A DNA stretch of 45,948 nt from Chloroflexota bacterium (lineage in GTDB: Bacteria > Chloroflexota > Anaerolineae > UBA4142). This document shows, piece after piece, positions 33,881 to 41,862 of the stretch. The notes under the pieces are model-generated. The model saw only the letters and a program-made list of their open reading frames with translations, was not told the origin of the DNA and ran no database searches. Position 1 is the stretch's first letter. The number at the start of each line of letters is the position of its first letter. The stretch lies in the NCBI GenBank assembly GCA_016215025.1, contig JACRMI010000047.1, forward strand, positions 1-45,948. The letters run 5' to 3'. The position numbers and the translations under genes are program-made.

Positions 33881-34606
33881 CTAAATTCGATTCCGTAAGT
33901 ACTTCCAATACACAATTCGGAAGGCATTGAAAAAATCGAATTGCAATTGATTCCAAGAGCTAATCCGAGTTTCTCCCCATTCGGGCGGAAACTCATAGCC
34001 CCATTGTTTCATATATGGACCGAACACCCACTTGGCATGTTCGCGTATGTCCGGTGTGTAGTACGATAAGAAATTCTGACTCTTTTGGCGCGTCGGGTTG
34101 GTGCGCGGCAGAGGTCGCACCGGCTCGATTCCAATTCGCTGCAACGCTTCCGCGAAATCTTGCTGCAGACGCTCAAAGCGAATGATGAAATCGAATTTTT
34201 TGTGGGACAGACTGCTCCAGTTGCTATAGGGCGTGCGATAATATCTTTTAAAATAGGCAGGAAACGTCGGTTGTTGCTGCCGCACAAACTCAAAGCGTTG
34301 CCGGTACATTTGCGCCACAATGCCGCGCAAGCGTTTCAGGTTATCCGGATCGGTGTATTTGTGTTTGTGATCCGTGACGTACTTGAAGTACTGGCTGACC
34401 GCATAGTCCAGCGGATTGCGTACGCAAGAGAAAACAAAATACTCTTTCTCTTCTGGCGTAGCGATTTTGAGAAAATTTTCGTAGGTCGCGTGCTTGAACA
34501 GGATTTTCTCGCCGCCATATTGCTGACGCAATTCATGACTGATCGCCGTAGAGCCGGTCTGCGGCAGCGCGACAAAAACATACTTGTGTGTGTGACTGAT
34601 AATCAT
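33881..34606 (-). CDS. Sulfotransferase family 2-like protein (5 of 5)
   Basis: The product has 241 residues from the ATG at 34606, which overlaps the flippase stop as ATGA; the open frame continues to 34792 but that part only shadows the flippase gene. The N-terminus has YVFVALPQTGSTAISHELRQ, the variant 5'-phosphosulfate loop of Sulfotransfer_2 enzymes (which include heparan and chondroitin sulfotransferases), and VFSCVRNPLDYAVSQYFKY as the 3'-phosphate site. It belongs to a different sub-family from the other four, so it probably sulfates a different position or sugar. Confidence 0.82.
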   Translation of the reverse strand: MIISHTHKYVFVALPQTGSTAISHELRQQYGGEKILFKHATYENFLKIATPEEKEYFVFSCVRNPLDYAVSQYFKYVTDHKHKYTDPDNLKRLRGIVAQMYRQRFEFVRQQQPTFPAYFKRYYRTPYSNWSSLSHKKFDFIIRFERLQQDFAEALQRIGIEPVRPLPRTNPTRQKSQNFLSYYTPDIREHAKWVFGPYMKQWGYEFPPEWGETRISSWNQLQFDFFNAFRIVYWKYLRNRI

Positions 34607-36195
34607 GGTTTCAATACTTTGGGATTCTTCGACTCGCGCCCCAGTTTGCGAGACGTACGTCGTTTCATCCGGTTGAGAATAGTTCGGTCGGCTTGATCTA
34701 ATCCAAAGATCAACACGAGACTGATATACATCAGCACCAAAAATCCCATTTGAAAAACAACCTCTAGCCCGTTCGAGCCAAAGCCGATCCAATAACGCAT
34801 GAGGAGCATAACCCCCAAAGCTATCAACCCAGCAAAAACCGGCTTGAGGAAGCTGATGCTATAAGGCAAGATTTGAAAGAGTACGTACACCTGGGCTAGA
34901 CGCGAAAAGTTCACGACGATTTCGCCGGATAGCGCCGCATAAGCCGCTCCGACCATGCCTTGAGTCGGAATTAACCAAATGCTCATGACCAGAACGGTGC
35001 CTAATCGCAAAATCGAATTTGTCAGTTTCAGTTTGGTGTATCCCGTCATATCCAGGATCGCACCGCACATTCCGGTTCCCGCATCGACCAAACTCGCCCA
35101 CGAGAGCAAGACCAACGCACTTGCCCCTTGCTCAAAACTCTTCCCAAAGACCGACAAAATTTCCGTTGGAAACAAAATGACGACCAAAAAGACCGGAAAG
35201 TTGAACGCGAACAACCATTTGCTCACCGTTTGATAGAGTCGTCGAAGCTGTTCGCGATTGCGCATATCATGGACTTCGACGATGATTGGACGTACCGCCA
35301 TCGTCATCGAAGTCTGGACAAGGTCGGCAAAGAGATTGATCTGATTGGCAACCGAAAAGATACCAACCGTGAACACCGTGTTCAATGAACCGAGCAGGAT
35401 CGTTTGAATGCTGCCACGAAACGTCGTGATCAACTCCGACAGCCACATCGGGATTGAGTACGACAAGATTGCGCGTGGCTCGTGCCGCGCCGAACTGAGT
35501 GAGCGTCGGAGCGAAAATCGCTTGTTCAAAAAGTACAAGAGCACAATCGAGGCAGTCAGGTCTGCCAAGCCATAAATGATGATTGCCTCGAAAATGTTCA
35601 AGCCCGCGAAGGCGAGAGCGACAATCAAAACGACGCGGACCAAAGGTTGCGCAAAATTTTGCGCGATTACCATGTCTTCCATGTGCTTGAATCCGCGCGT
35701 TGCGCCGGCCAGCAAATTCGACAGACCCAGGACTGGGACGATAAAGCTGACCAATTGCAGCACTGGCGCTAGCCGCACATCATGAAAGACATTGACGGCA
35801 ATCCAATGCGCGAAACCAAACAAGAGCGCGCTCCAGACCGCGCTCAACACCATCGAGATGCCTAAACCAAGCTGAATCGAACCCCACAGTCGTTGTTCGT
35901 CACGCCGGCTCGCATAGAGAGCCACGTAGCGCACGAGCGTGGTATCCAATCCCACCAGAGCAAACCCCGACGCTAAACCCGCCGCACTCAACGCCACGGT
36001 ATACAACCCATAATCGGCAGGTCCCAAAAAACGCGTCAATAAAAGCGTGACAATGAAGCGAGAGGCAAAGGTGAACAATTTACCGAAAAAGAGATAGCTG
36101 CCACCTTTGGCCGTCTGAAGAATATTTTGCTCGAACGTTGCGACCGGTTGAGGACTAGCGACTAGTTTTTCCCCATCGGCGATGCTGCTAGTCAC
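34603..36195 (-). CDS. Wzx-type polysaccharide flippase
   Basis: A MATE/MOP-fold flippase, 530 residues if it starts at the GTG at 36195, 8 bp after the upstream stop. An in-frame ATG at 36249 would overlap the sugar-transferase gene by 46 bp. About 14 membrane segments are visible, beginning with the family pattern GGSYLFFGKLFTFASRFIVT and FLGPADYGLYTVALSAAGL. It would flip the lipid-linked, already decorated repeat unit to the outer face of the membrane. It lies between the priming transferase and a sulfotransferase, with 4-bp overlap to the latter. Confidence 0.9.
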   Translation of the reverse strand: MTSSIADGEKLVASPQPVATFEQNILQTAKGGSYLFFGKLFTFASRFIVTLLLTRFLGPADYGLYTVALSAAGLASGFALVGLDTTLVRYVALYASRRDEQRLWGSIQLGLGISMVLSAVWSALLFGFAHWIAVNVFHDVRLAPVLQLVSFIVPVLGLSNLLAGATRGFKHMEDMVIAQNFAQPLVRVVLIVALAFAGLNIFEAIIIYGLADLTASIVLLYFLNKRFSLRRSLSSARHEPRAILSYSIPMWLSELITTFRGSIQTILLGSLNTVFTVGIFSVANQINLFADLVQTSMTMAVRPIIVEVHDMRNREQLRRLYQTVSKWLFAFNFPVFLVVILFPTEILSVFGKSFEQGASALVLLSWASLVDAGTGMCGAILDMTGYTKLKLTNSILRLGTVLVMSIWLIPTQGMVGAAYAALSGEIVVNFSRLAQVYVLFQILPYSISFLKPVFAGLIALGVMLLMRYWIGFGSNGLEVVFQMGFLVLMYISLVLIFGLDQADRTILNRMKRRTSRKLGRESKNPKVLKP

Positions 36196-36203
36196 TCTCA
36201 ATG

Positions 36204-36914
36204 TTAGCCTGCTCCTCGACCATGCAAGATAGAAGCCACTGTCCACCAAAGAATTTTGATATCGAGCCAGAGAGACTTGGTGCGCAAGTACTCAATGTCA
36301 TAGCGTGCCATTTGATCCCAGGTCAAACCACTTCGTCCGCGCACTTGTGCTAACCCAGTAATACCGGGCAATCCTTCAAGCCGTTCAATGTGCCAAACGC
36401 GATAAGCTTCAACTTCCCAGGGTACATTCGGTCTTGGTCCAACGAGACTCATTTCACCCCGCAGCACATTGAAAATCTGCGGCAATTCATCGAGACTGGT
36501 CTTGCGCAATATTCTGCCCACGCGAGTTACATGCGTTTGCTCAAAAGGTTTGTGCAGGTCCTGCTTGGTTCCATTGCCTTTGCGCTCAAGCTCGCCGTTT
36601 ATGTACGCTTTCATATAGGCTCGATCACTGGCTGACGAATGATCTTTGCGCAGACTACGAAACTTGAACATGCTAAAGCGTTTTCCCCCTCGTCCAATGC
36701 GGTCTTGAACAAAGAGGACCGGTCTACCCGAATCCACATAGATTGCAAGCGCAATGAGTGCCATTATCGGAAGCACAATAGGAAATGAGAGGATACAAAT
36801 GGTAACATCGAAAAGGTGTCGGATCCGCCATCGCAGCCCAGAGTATTCAAAACTAAACCTTGTCCACCGTCGTGATGAAGAGGATAACCTTGGCACATAG
36901 GTTTGTGAAGACAT
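36204..36914 (-). CDS. Priming sugar-phosphate transferase (bacterial sugar transferase family)
   Basis: The product has 236 residues from the ATG at 36914, which has a near-perfect GGAGGAG five bases upstream. This start is preferred over that of the longer frame to 36986. A single N-terminal membrane segment ([20 protein letters not shown]) precedes the monotopic phosphoglycosyltransferase core: [29 protein letters not shown] with the Asp-Glu dyad, and VGPRPN. These enzymes start glycan synthesis by moving a sugar phosphate onto undecaprenyl phosphate. The short form lacks the extra N-terminal domains of WbaP/CpsE. It is the second gene of the cluster. Confidence 0.92.
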   Translation of the reverse strand: MSSQTYVPRLSSSSRRWTRFSFEYSGLRWRIRHLFDVTICILSFPIVLPIMALIALAIYVDSGRPVLFVQDRIGRGGKRFSMFKFRSLRKDHSSASDRAYMKAYINGELERKGNGTKQDLHKPFEQTHVTRVGRILRKTSLDELPQIFNVLRGEMSLVGPRPNVPWEVEAYRVWHIERLEGLPGITGLAQVRGRSGLTWDQMARYDIEYLRTKSLWLDIKILWWTVASILHGRGAG

Positions 36915-36926
36915 CCAAACTCCTCC
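36915..36926 (-). promoter_or_regulatory. Strong Shine-Dalgarno deciding the sugar-transferase start
   Basis: The minus strand reads TTGGAGGAGTTTGG immediately before the ATG at 36914, a near-perfect anti-SD complement at good spacing. Confidence 0.75.
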
Positions 36927-37026
36927 AAGGTCTCGCCATCGAGTCCAGCTACTCATGCCATCTCCCTCGCCCCGATTCACTAGCACGCATAGCGTGCCCG
37001 GAGCGAGGGAGATGGTTTTTAAAAAC

Positions 37027-38889
37027 TTAGGGCATCTCTGCGCGATGTTCTGGCGCAGGCAGCGGCTTTATGTTACTGTCAGCTGCCAAAATGGAACCCA
37101 GGACTTGGACGCCCAGCGAACGCAAACTCTCAATCGTTTCATTCGCTTGCTTGCGACTCGTCTTGTTGATCTGTGCAATCGGCAACACGCCACTCACATG
37201 CGACGCCAGGAAATAGCTGTCCGCCGAAGACGATAGCGGTGGTCCGGCAACCACAACCATATCGGCTTGCGCAGTCGTACTTTGGAGCAAGCTGTCCATG
37301 CGCGGCCAGATCAAAGCTTGTTCTTGACCTTCCGGAACCGGACCCACAGGCAAGACGGAAAGACCAGGCACCCAATCGATCGGTCGCAAGGCGGGTTTAT
37401 CCTTGCCATGCGCGAGCCAGTCCGCCAAACCTTTTTCGCCGTTCAGTTGGAATATTTGCCCAACCATGGGATGATTGATGTCAGCATCGATGAGAATGAC
37501 ACTTTTACCCGCGCGAGCCAGAGTAAGAGCTAGGTTCGATGCTACGCGCGCCGAAGCATCGCCGGGTTCAAAGTTGCTGACCAAGAGAGAACACACATTG
37601 GTCGAGCCATTCGGCATTAGCCTGAGACACCATCGGCGAAATGCCTCCGCGACCTTTTGATCGGCGGGAGCCACGAGACTCAATTTGTTTGAAGCCACCG
37701 GGAGCAACGCGGGCTGTTTTTTCATCGTGCCCCATACGGGTAACTTGGTCGACTCGGCAAGCTGGGCTGGTGTTCGAACGCGATCATCCAAAAATTCAAA
37801 CGTGAATGCGAGGGTGAGACCCAGCACCATGCCTGCCGCTGCCGCAAACAGCACGATCAATGGACCATTGCTCGATTGGGCAGGAGCGTTGGCGGCGGCA
37901 TCGATCAATGTAATCTGGCGCGCGATATTGTTTTGGAGACTGGGCAAGAGCGCATCCAAACTGCGTTGCAAGGTCGAAAGCTGAGTGTGCGCGAGGGATA
38001 ACTGGTTCACGATTTGGTTTTGTTGCGCCACCATATTGGCTTGCATACTCGCCAGACGACCACGTTCTTGACCCAACTGCTCGATGAGCAAACGCTTTTG
38101 GTCACTGATCTGGCTCTTCGCAGCCGCCATCAGATCGTCCTCACGGTTGAGCTGCTCCAATATGAGGCGGCGTGCATCCAAAGCAACAGTGGAATTGAGT
38201 GACGCTTCGAGTTGCTGAATGCGAGTTTGATGATCTTGGATTTGTTTGGTGAGCGCTGCATCATTAGGACCACTCAGCTGCGCTTCCAAAGCGGCGATCT
38301 TTTTCTCCTGGTTGGTAAATGCCGGAGACGTGCTTAGTTGACTCGCCGTTTTGAAATCTGCCTCTAATTGATCGATGCGCTTTTGCGTATCCGCAACCTC
38401 ATTCTGTAATTGCGTCACTTGAGTGGATGTGTCGACAGTCCCGCCTGTGACGGGAATTACGGCCCGCTCGGAATAAAGCCGCACCAATGCTTGCCCTAAA
38501 GCGTTTGCGGTTGCCACCGCCACCTTCGGATCGGTAGACCGCACGGCTATAGTCAGCACTTGGGAATCCGGGCTGGGCGTGACGGTGATCTGGTTCGCCA
38601 GACTATTGGTGCTGATATTCAGTTTCAAGTCATCGATGACCGGTTGGAGAACATTGCGCGTGGTGACCAGGTTGGCATAGGTTTGGATCGCCTGAGCCCC
38701 ACCCTTTAGCGCGCTTGACGGTGGATCATTGTCGTTGATGGTTGGACCGACGAGAAGTCTTACTTGCGCAACATAGGTGTTGGGTTGACGTTGCACAACG
38801 TAAAAACTCACCCCAGCCGCCACGATCGTCATTAGCGCGATGAGCCAAAACCAACGGCGGATGACTTCGGCATATGATTTAATATCCAT
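37027..38889 (-). CDS. Wzz-like chain-length regulator with a degenerate BY-kinase domain
   Basis: A 620-residue protein: membrane segment 12-32, external Wzz region with a long coiled coil (about 155-330, rich in Gln/Leu heptads), second membrane segment 342-365, then a cytoplasmic domain with the fold of bacterial tyrosine kinases. That domain aligns to the Walker A region as SNFEPGDASARVASNLA (438-454): the GKS/T lysine is lost. The Walker A' segment SVILIDAD (463-470) is kept, but the Walker B aspartate reads Ala548 (DMVVVAGPP). There is no C-terminal Tyr cluster. It therefore looks like a scaffold co-polymerase without kinase activity. GGGAGG lies nine bases before the ATG. As the first gene of the minus-strand cluster it follows the candidate regulatory region 38890-39161. 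Confidence 0.88.
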   Translation of the reverse strand: MDIKSYAEVIRRWFWLIALMTIVAAGVSFYVVQRQPNTYVAQVRLLVGPTINDNDPPSSALKGGAQAIQTYANLVTTRNVLQPVIDDLKLNISTNSLANQITVTPSPDSQVLTIAVRSTDPKVAVATANALGQALVRLYSERAVIPVTGGTVDTSTQVTQLQNEVADTQKRIDQLEADFKTASQLSTSPAFTNQEKKIAALEAQLSGPNDAALTKQIQDHQTRIQQLEASLNSTVALDARRLILEQLNREDDLMAAAKSQISDQKRLLIEQLGQERGRLASMQANMVAQQNQIVNQLSLAHTQLSTLQRSLDALLPSLQNNIARQITLIDAAANAPAQSSNGPLIVLFAAAAGMVLGLTLAFTFEFLDDRVRTPAQLAESTKLPVWGTMKKQPALLPVASNKLSLVAPADQKVAEAFRRWCLRLMPNGSTNVCSLLVSNFEPGDASARVASNLALTLARAGKSVILIDADINHPMVGQIFQLNGEKGLADWLAHGKDKPALRPIDWVPGLSVLPVGPVPEGQEQALIWPRMDSLLQSTTAQADMVVVAGPPLSSSADSYFLASHVSGVLPIAQINKTSRKQANETIESLRSLGVQVLGSILAADSNIKPLPAPEHRAEMP

Positions 38890-38990
38890 TTGATGTGACC
38901 TCCCTCTGGGTCAATTTACGAACCGCTTGTTAATACCGAAACTCATACATTGAATAGTAGAACAAGTATGTATCGAATGTGTGACAGAGG

Positions 38991-39010
38991 TTGTTACAAA
39001 CTTGTGACAA
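38991..39010. promoter_or_regulatory. Two tandem 9-bp palindromes, operator-like
   Basis: TTGTTACAA (38991-38999) and TTGTGACAA (39002-39010) are each TTGT-N-ACAA palindromes with centres 11 bp apart, about one helical turn. They lie about 100 bp upstream of the Wzz-like start and about 90 bp upstream of the LLM promoter. A binding factor is not identifiable. Confidence 0.4.
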
Positions 39011-39039
39011 GCCATACTCCACTGTGCCCAAACAAAAAC

Positions 39040-39067
39040 GGACTCGCCTCAATGCCTAGGCAAGTCC
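39040..39067. terminator. Hairpin related to the LLM terminator
   Basis: GGACTCGCCT and AGGCAAGTCC pair over 10 bp around an 8-nt loop. The flanking AACAAAAACGGACTCGC matches AACAAGAACGGACTTGC in the hairpin at 40248-40284. No gene on the plus strand precedes it in the window, so it may be a relic terminator or a shared repeat. Confidence 0.4.
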
Positions 39068-39098
39068 AATCTATTTTCGAGATGCGATTGATCCCCCC

Positions 39099-39127
39099 TT
39101 GCTCAAACGCAGCACGTGACATACAAT
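39099..39127 (+). promoter_or_regulatory. Sigma-70-type promoter of the LLM oxidoreductase gene
   Basis: TTGCTC (39099-39104) and TACAAT (39122-39127) are separated by exactly 17 bp. The predicted transcript start near 39134 leaves a leader of about 28 nt to the ATG at 39162. Confidence 0.6.
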
Positions 39128-39161
39128 GCCCCAACGACACTATGGAACCTGAGAAAATCAA

Positions 39162-40238
39162 ATGAAAGAATCGTATAAGAAATCTTTCGAACTTGGCCTT
39201 TACTCCTTTGCGGAACTAACTCCTGATCCTGCCACCGGGAAAATGCCTAGTCCCGCCGAGCGAATGCGTAATCTGATCGAGTCCATCGAATTGGCAGACC
39301 AGGTTGGATTGGATGTCTTTGGCTTGGGCGAGCATCACCGTCCCGATTTCATTTCGTCCGCGCCCCTCGTCATCTTGGGAGCCGCCGCCGTCCGAACAAA
39401 ATCGATTCGGTTAAGCACCGCCGTAACGGTACTTTCCTCCGACGATCCGGTGCGCGTGTTTGAAAATTTTGCCACGCTCGATCTGCTGTCAACCGGTCGC
39501 GCGGAAATCATGGCGGGGCGCGGCTCCTTCGTCGAATCGTTCCCGTTGTTTGGTTATGACCTCAAAGATTATGATGAACTGTTCACCGAAAAATTGGACT
39601 TGTTACTCAAGCTGCGCGAGTCTGAGCGCGTAACGTGGTCGGGCAAACATCGACCGACGATTCAGAACCTCGGTGTCTATCCTCGTCCCGTTCAAGAAAA
39701 AATCCCGATTTGGATTGCCGTCGGCGGCACGCCAGAATCCGTCGTGCGGGCTGGGTCATTAGGCTTGCCAATGGCACTTGCGATTATCGGCGGCATACCG
39801 GAGCGATTTCGACCGCTGGTTGATTTGTATCGCGGCGCAGCGCGCGAGACAGGGCATGATCCAGCGCAACTTGAATTAGGCATCAACTCGCATGGCTTTA
39901 TCGCCGATGATTCCAAGCAAGCGGCAGACGATTATTTTCCAACCTTTCAATTGATGATGAACAAAATCGGACGTGAGCGCGGCTGGGGACCGATCACGCG
40001 CCAGCAATTCGAAGCGTCGCGAACGTTGCGGGGCGCGGATTTTGTCGGCACTCCGGATGAGGTCATCGAAAAGATTCTGTATCAGCATACGCTCTTTGGT
40101 CATCAACGCATGTTATTACAGCTCGGCGTGGGGACGATAGCGCATGCCAAAGTCATGCACGCGATTGAACTCCTCGGCACAAAGGTCGCCCCGGTCGTGA
40201 GAAGAGAAATCCAGCAACGGAATGCTGTCTCGGCTTAG
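39162..40238 (+). CDS. LLM-class (luciferase-like) flavin-dependent oxidoreductase
   Basis: A 358-residue TIM-barrel protein of the bacterial luciferase-like family, using FMNH2 or F420 with O2 or an organic substrate. It shows the family's N-terminal pattern ([11 protein letters not shown]), [29 protein letters not shown] with GRGS, and later [20 protein letters not shown]. The best match by eye is to the LLM proteins annotated as alkanal or F420/FMN monooxygenases; the substrate is unknown. It is a single-gene unit with its own promoter (39099-39127) and a hairpin terminator (40248-40284), facing away from the glycan cluster, so it is probably not part of that pathway. GAGAAAA before the ATG is a weak ribosome site. 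Confidence 0.88.
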   Translation: MKESYKKSFELGLYSFAELTPDPATGKMPSPAERMRNLIESIELADQVGLDVFGLGEHHRPDFISSAPLVILGAAAVRTKSIRLSTAVTVLSSDDPVRVFENFATLDLLSTGRAEIMAGRGSFVESFPLFGYDLKDYDELFTEKLDLLLKLRESERVTWSGKHRPTIQNLGVYPRPVQEKIPIWIAVGGTPESVVRAGSLGLPMALAIIGGIPERFRPLVDLYRGAARETGHDPAQLELGINSHGFIADDSKQAADDYFPTFQLMMNKIGRERGWGPITRQQFEASRTLRGADFVGTPDEVIEKILYQHTLFGHQRMLLQLGVGTIAHAKVMHAIELLGTKVAPVVRREIQQRNAVSA

Positions 40239-40247
40239 ATTGGAAAC

Positions 40248-40284
40248 AAGAACGGACTTGCAACTCTCGCAAGTCCGTTCTTGG
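40248..40284. terminator. Bidirectional hairpin terminator between convergent genes
   Basis: CAAGAACGGACTTGC and GCAAGTCCGTTCTTG form a perfect 15-bp stem with a 7-nt loop, and ATTGGA/TCCAAT pairs further out. It begins 9 bp after the LLM stop and ends 3 bp before the stop of the opposing GT-C gene (40288). There is no long T-run, but the position fits termination of both transcripts. Confidence 0.7.
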
Positions 40285-40287
40285 TCT

Positions 40288-41766
40288 TCAGTCCAATAAT
40301 GCCTGTCTGTATTTCATGCGTTGAGACAGAATCTGCATTAGCATATTCAGCACCCCGATAAAGATCGGCGGGCTGAATATGACGACGACGAAAACCAAAT
40401 TGGTTTGGAGCGCCTGCCAGACGTTATAGTTCCAAATCCAAAAGAAATTGGCGACGTACGAGAACAGCGCGGATGCGGTAAAGACCAGCAGGACGCGCCG
40501 GACCATCGCGTGATTGATCCAAATGCCCAACGCGATGGGCCACACCACGAACCAGGGCTGAAAATGCACGCACGCAATTCCAAAGTACGCGACGATCAAA
40601 AAGACGCTCAGCAGCATCAGGTGGCGCGGCTCCGGCTTGCGCAACAACGAACGCAAACTGATGATGTAAACGATCAAGTATACCGCGAGCCCCATACTCA
40701 GCGTCAACACTTTGGCAACATTATTGCCGTAGATACCTTTGAGAAAATAGTACACGACGCTCGGCATCGCCAGCAAACTGTAGAAATTTGCTTCTTCGAG
40801 CAGACCGGTGGGAATGGCAAGAAAAGGCAATGCTAGGATCAAGACCATCACCGCCGTGATCGCAAACGTTTTCGCAAGATAAAGCCAACGCGCGCGCGAA
40901 TCCGGTTGCATCCGCCAACAGTAAATCAGAAATGGAATCAATAGAATTGCGATTGCCCATTTGATCAGCACAGCCGCAACGAGCACTGGAATCACCCACA
41001 CCCAATGGCGTTTAAGCAAAAGGTACATCGCAAACAAGGCAAAGAACATCATGATGAGACCGTTGTGCCCATTGCCAATTGCCTCCAAGAGAATCAGCGG
41101 ATTCCACGCAAAGAGAAGCGTGCCTGCCAATTGATACTTGGAATCCACCAGACGCAAGATTGCCGCGATGATAAAAATACATCCCAGGAAAAATGGCAAC
41201 GGCATAAATTTCATCATGAAAAGACTGACCATGAAATTGTTGGTCGCCAGCAAGCTGCCGGGCACGGTGAGCAGTACCCACAACGGTCCGTACGGCGATG
41301 GATGAAGCGCCCAGGGAATTTGTCTCAAAAATGGATCGCCCTTGAACGCGATAGGCGGAACGACTAGCGGATTTTGTCCATAGTGGACGAGGATGCGACT
41401 GTGGAAAACATATTCAAAAACGTCGCTGGAGGTTATGGGGTACATGGTAAGCAACGTAGATGAAAAGAGCACAGCGAAGGCGAAAATGAGCCAGAATAAT
41501 TTCTTGTTACGCGGTTGACGATACAGCACACACCATGCCAGCAAGCCGAACAATAACATCGCCGAGATGGTCGCGATGAAATCGAGCATAGTGGCGACCT
41601 TCCAATCGTTCACGCGACCGAAATCGGTCAAGGTATATCGCCTGACGAAATCTTCCAAGGGATAGGTGGTTGCCAAATGAAGATATGCCAACCAACTCAA
41701 AGTACCAAGCAGAGTAATGTGAAGCAAAGGACTGCGGACCCACCGAGACAAATCAATCAATTTCAA
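40288..41766 (-). CDS. GT-C-type membrane glycosyltransferase (mannosyltransferase/GT87-like)
   Basis: About 12 membrane segments. The segment SSDVFEYVFHSRILVHYG lies in the first external loop, where GT-C enzymes keep their catalytic acid, followed by PWALHPSPYGPLWVLLTV. This resembles polyprenyl-phosphate-mannose-dependent enzymes (MptA/MptB, DUF2029). The start is uncertain. AAAGGAGACGACAAA precedes a TTG at 41766 (492 residues), while ATGs at 41802 and 41823 lie at or upstream of the predicted transcription start from the TATAAT promoter. The TTG is therefore preferred. It would transfer a sugar from a lipid-phosphate donor on the outer face of the membrane. It is convergent with the LLM gene and divergent from the alpha-galactosidase gene. 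Confidence 0.8.
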   Translation of the reverse strand: MKLIDLSRWVRSPLLHITLLGTLSWLAYLHLATTYPLEDFVRRYTLTDFGRVNDWKVATMLDFIATISAMLLFGLLAWCVLYRQPRNKKLFWLIFAFAVLFSSTLLTMYPITSSDVFEYVFHSRILVHYGQNPLVVPPIAFKGDPFLRQIPWALHPSPYGPLWVLLTVPGSLLATNNFMVSLFMMKFMPLPFFLGCIFIIAAILRLVDSKYQLAGTLLFAWNPLILLEAIGNGHNGLIMMFFALFAMYLLLKRHWVWVIPVLVAAVLIKWAIAILLIPFLIYCWRMQPDSRARWLYLAKTFAITAVMVLILALPFLAIPTGLLEEANFYSLLAMPSVVYYFLKGIYGNNVAKVLTLSMGLAVYLIVYIISLRSLLRKPEPRHLMLLSVFLIVAYFGIACVHFQPWFVVWPIALGIWINHAMVRRVLLVFTASALFSYVANFFWIWNYNVWQALQTNLVFVVVIFSPPIFIGVLNMLMQILSQRMKYRQALLD

Positions 41767-41781
41767 TTTGTCGTCTCCTTT
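41767..41781 (-). promoter_or_regulatory. Shine-Dalgarno supporting a TTG start
   Basis: The minus strand reads TCAAAGGAGACGACAAA directly before the TTG at 41766. No comparable site precedes either upstream ATG. Confidence 0.6.
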
Positions 41782-41808
41782 GACGCTACGACTATTATGC
41801 ATTATATT
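41780..41808 (+). promoter_or_regulatory. Promoter of the alpha-galactosidase gene
   Basis: TTGACG (41780-41785) and TATATT (41803-41808) are spaced by exactly 17 bp. The predicted start near 41815 leaves about 48 nt to the ATG at 41863. Confidence 0.6.
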
Positions 41809-41811
41809 CCC

Positions 41812-41840
41812 ATTATATTCCATAGCGACAGTAACATCAA
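41812..41840 (-). promoter_or_regulatory. Promoter of the GT-C glycosyltransferase gene
   Basis: On the minus strand TTGATG (41840-41835) and a perfect TATAAT (41817-41812) are spaced by 17 bp. A second TATAAT follows at 41806-41801. The predicted transcript start near 41805 leaves about 39 nt before the TTG at 41766. Confidence 0.65.
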
Positions 41841-41862
41841 AAAATTGCTTTTCTGCAAAATA

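Larger units (their letters stand above)
38890..39161. other. Divergent regulatory region between the glycan cluster and the LLM gene
   Basis: No gene is supported in this 272-bp space. It should hold the main promoter of the minus-strand cluster, though no convincing -35/-10 pair was found for it. It does hold a pair of TTGTNACAA palindromes at 38991-39010, a hairpin at 39040-39067, and the plus-strand promoter at 39099-39127. Confidence 0.6.
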
